Assembly: GCA_964247055.1 (NCBI GenBank)
Contig: OZ176051.1
Span: 10,974,001-11,038,000 of the forward strand
DNA length: 64,000 bases
Source of the DNA: Paragordius varius
Taxonomy: Eukaryota; Nematomorpha
Direction of reading: 5' to 3'
Shown: positions 61,327 through 64,000 of the stretch, piece by piece
Layout of the letters: the number at the start of each line of letters is the position of its first letter
Numbering within the stretch: position 1 is the stretch's first letter
The notes under the pieces: model-generated
What the model was told of the DNA's origin: nothing
Seen by the model: only the letters and a program-made list of their open reading frames with translations
The model's database searches: none
Made by a program: the position numbers and the translations under genes

Positions 61327-62778
61327 CAAATATTTTATTTGGAAGTAGATAAACATATCATCCAATCCATTCAAATACAAAAGCGAGGTTTATCTTAGTT
61401 GTGTTAACCTTGGCTATATTATTTATGGACAATTATAATGATTCTCTCTATAATGTGTATATCATTATTATCATAAACATTTATATTAAAATTTATAGAG
61501 TTTAATTTAGCTTCCCTAGGCACCATGTTTCATTGTTTATTAACGATATAGCTGCACCCTAACATTTCGACACAGGTGAGGTCATTTATTTAATATTTAT
61601 ACATACCTAATTTTGCACAAGGCAGCGAAATGATGTAATCTATGATACCGGTAACATACTTTGAAATGCAAGCCACGTGTACTGATGGAGTGACCACATT
61701 CATGGTTTGTTCGTTGTGGATGGGGAGAGGGGGGAAGGCATAATTCCACTTCATCAATTGATCGTGTAGATATCATTGTTCACTATTATAATTTATTATA
61801 AATCTACTTTCGCCGTATCAAAACTCCACGTGGGAGTTCTTATAGGCTAGAATGGATTATCGCGCTTAAGCTTGCCTGATGGTCGTGACCGAGGGCTTTA
61901 AGATGCCGGAATAAGAATCATGTATTAATTTTTTTAAGTCTCACTATTATTATTACCTTGGAAATTACACGTTTGCGCAATTGTTTCTGTTCTAACTAAA
62001 TATTTCTCTCCAGGATACCTTTAAGCTCTAAAAAAATTAAAGTTTGATAATAATGTTTTTTGGATCAGTTTCCGTTCCGCGGGAAATGGTAATGAACTAA
62101 TAAGAGGCATAAGCGGGCTGAAAGAAAATAACTCTAGGCAGAATTGTTATCCCGGTATCCTAAAGCCCTTGATCACAGCCAGCAGGTAGACTTAAAAAGA
62201 ACAATCAACCGTAGCTTATAAGAATCCCCACGTGGAGTCGATACGTCGAGGGTTGGAACTTTAAAAATAAAGATAGTGAAAATAATTATTATAAATTGAT
62301 AGAAGATAATGATATCTAAACGACCAATAAAAGAAATAGAAGCCTTCCACCCCCTTCACCCACAATAAAACCTGTGTTAATGTGGTCACTACCATCAGTA
62401 TAGACCATGCCTTGCATGCAACAAAGAATGTTACCGATACCATACTGTATACCATTTTGCTGCTTAAATAATAGGTATGTAAATAATTTCTTCAAATTTA
62501 AGTTTTATAAACAAAACTCGTGTCGAAATGTGGCACGGAAGCAGATATATCGTTAATCAACTATGAAAATTGGTGGGATAAAGAACCTAAAATACCTATT
62601 ATTTTGTAAACAAATCCATGTGATAATAATTATATCACATCATAGGGAAAATTACTGTACAAGTGTCCATAAATTATATAGCCAAGCTTATCACCTATTA
62701 TGTAATATTCAACCTCCATCTTATTTTTGCGATGGATTGGATTGATCTATATGATAATCTACTTCCAAATATTTGTTC
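61327..62778. mobile_element. Large foldback element, arms about 650-700 bp
   Basis: The whole interval folds on itself. Pairs from outside in: ATTTGGAAGTAGAT (61340) with ATCTACTTCCAAAT (62757); TTGGCTATATTATTTATGGAC with its inverse near 62670; ACATTTCGACAC (61565) with GTGTCGAAATGT (62521); GATACCGGTAACAT with ATGTTACCGATACC (62430); ACTGATGG(A)GTGACCACATT with its inverse (62380); GGTCGTGACCGAGGGCTTTA (61882) with TAAAGCCCTTGATCAC (62161). The unpaired centre is under about 120 bp. No ORF of note was seen. The arms match well but imperfectly. Confidence 0.8.
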
Positions 62779-62919
62779 ATGCTTTAATTAACATTGATAA
62801 CATTTAAAATTTTTATCTGGTATAATAAATTCCCCGCCTCAAAATTTTTTCATATATGTTACATTATAATTTAATATTATTTTTTTGAATAAACTTATAC
62901 TCCTTTAATTTTCAAAAGC

Positions 62920-63180
62920 AAATCGCATTGTAGTTTGAAACAGGTTGGAAGCCGTATATAAAAAAATATATATTTTTTATAAGATACTTACTTCTAAGCC
63001 ATTCCGTCACCCCCCAAAATTGTAATATATTATTGACAAAGCAAAAAATTTTTAACAAATCATATTAATATTCTGTAGTGCTCCTTGTTTAAGAAAGACT
63101 GCAATTAATTTATAAGATTAATCCTAGCTTTTATAAATCTTGTTTAAATTTTCGCATGCGATATTACATTCTGGAATTAA
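62920..63180. repeat. Duplicated segment D, copy 2
   Basis: This is the partner of 56935-57200. See the shared blocks and the minus-strand peptide LPTCFKLQCDLLLKIKGV. It could be a decayed exon of a small local gene family or an unclassified repeat. Confidence 0.45.
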
Positions 63181-63625
63181 AATAATAAATAAAAACGAGT
63201 ATTTACAATAAATAACCTTATACTTACCTAAAAATAACCATTTAAAAGTTACTTCAGCTAAGTTATTTAACTCTTAGATTTTTGTAATCTCTTCACGAAA
63301 CCTGGTAATATTAGCAAACTTAGCAAATACTTATTGGCTAGAAAATATCGTCAGTTTTAACCAAATCAAGAAGTCCAAGTGTATTTTAGAAGTCTGCTAA
63401 TGATATTTGGTGATAAAATATTTATACACTTTACACAAAAAACAATCCCGAATTTATTTGATAGATAAATGTTTCATAATTTTCATGGTTCTTTTGGTTT
63501 GGGGCTTGCATGTACTATATAAGTTCTTCATATCAGAAAATGGCAAATATGCTAACTATATTTTTTTGGTGAGAGTAAAGGCTTCCATCCAAAAAATATT
63601 ATATTAATAATAAACCTTATTTTAG

Positions 63626-63864
63626 ATGTGGGCTCCGAAAGTCCCGAATTTTTGGTAAATTTTATCAAAAAGGATGTTAAAGTGGCGAGATTTTGCTATA
63701 ACGATTTAAAATATAATCCAGATTATATATATATATATATTATACAAACAATAATTATAATTCCATTCCATGTTGGATTTTCCTTTATATTGAGTTTATT
63801 TTACAGCTCACATGTTTCAACAATTTCTAAATCCATTTCTAAGCTTCGCCAATATACAAATTGA
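63626..63864 (+). other. Possible last exon of an unrecognised gene
   Basis: After the acceptor CCTTATTTTAG an open stretch of 79 codons reads VGSESPEFLVNFIKKDVKVA, RFCYNDLKYNPDY, then a Tyr/Ile run encoded by a TA repeat and a hydrophobic segment (PFHVGFSFILSLFYSS), and stops at 63862. The first 35 residues look protein-like. The part after the TA repeat may be intron or chance. No family was recognised and no upstream exon is assured. Confidence 0.3.
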
Positions 63865-64000
63865 TTCGCTTGTTGTTTCATCGATTGCAATCCGTTAAGC
63901 CCATGTAAGAATTTTATTATGCCTAGCTGTAAGGTTGTCTGTCTTAGTAATCTATCATTCATAAATAGAGGAATATTATATATTTTAATTTCATTTTTAA

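Overview
The window is AT-rich (about 70-75% A+T by eye) DNA from an animal nuclear genome. It shows spliced genes with GT-AG introns, metazoan-only families (P2X receptor, small Maf, ZP-domain protein, serpins) and heavy transposon nesting. I cannot place the species. The ZP protein resembles ecdysozoan cuticle ZP proteins, P2X argues against Drosophila-like insects, and several introns of only 21-32 nt are extreme for an animal.

Layout. 1-4.5 kb: a dispersed repeat, a small foldback element and an unrecognised two-exon gene (3962-4436). 4.5-12.9 kb: a four-level transposon nest. An old inverted-repeat element (arms 4560-5060 and 12350-12850) holds a broken Ty3/gypsy fossil with a 5-bp target duplication. 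Its 5' LTR was split by a foldback element with minisatellite arms, and that element was entered by a small non-autonomous Helitron. 14.1-14.65 kb: a LINE 3' fragment. 14.7-35.4 kb: the gene-dense part, with genes on alternating strands: RPS3 (-), small Maf (+), TTC19 (-), P2X receptor (+), ZP-domain membrane protein (-). RPS3/Maf and TTC19/P2X are head-to-head pairs (183 bp and about 14 bp between start codons). Maf/TTC19 and P2X/ZP converge. MITE-like inverted repeats lie in the long introns.

36.7-44.7 kb: repeats, chiefly a cluster of Helitron copies expanded by a roughly 450-bp internal tandem unit, then a hAT relic and a 580-bp MITE. 44.9-56.5 kb: a small serpin cluster: a frameshifted pseudogene (-), a more decayed fragment (-) and one whole four-exon gene (+) encoding a secreted serpin without a recognisable inhibitory hinge. 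57.4-64 kb: an integrase fossil, a second hAT relic, a 1.45-kb near-complete foldback (61327-62778) and a possible terminal exon at the right edge.

The host genes do not form an obvious pathway: ribosome (RPS3), stress-type transcription factor (Maf), mitochondrial complex III factor (TTC19), ATP-gated channel (P2X), apical matrix (ZP) and secreted serpins. The most unusual features are the ultra-short introns, the near-zero divergent spacing of TTC19 and P2X, the foldback elements whose inverted arms are built from short tandem repeats, and the P2X head domain that lacks a disulfide pair.
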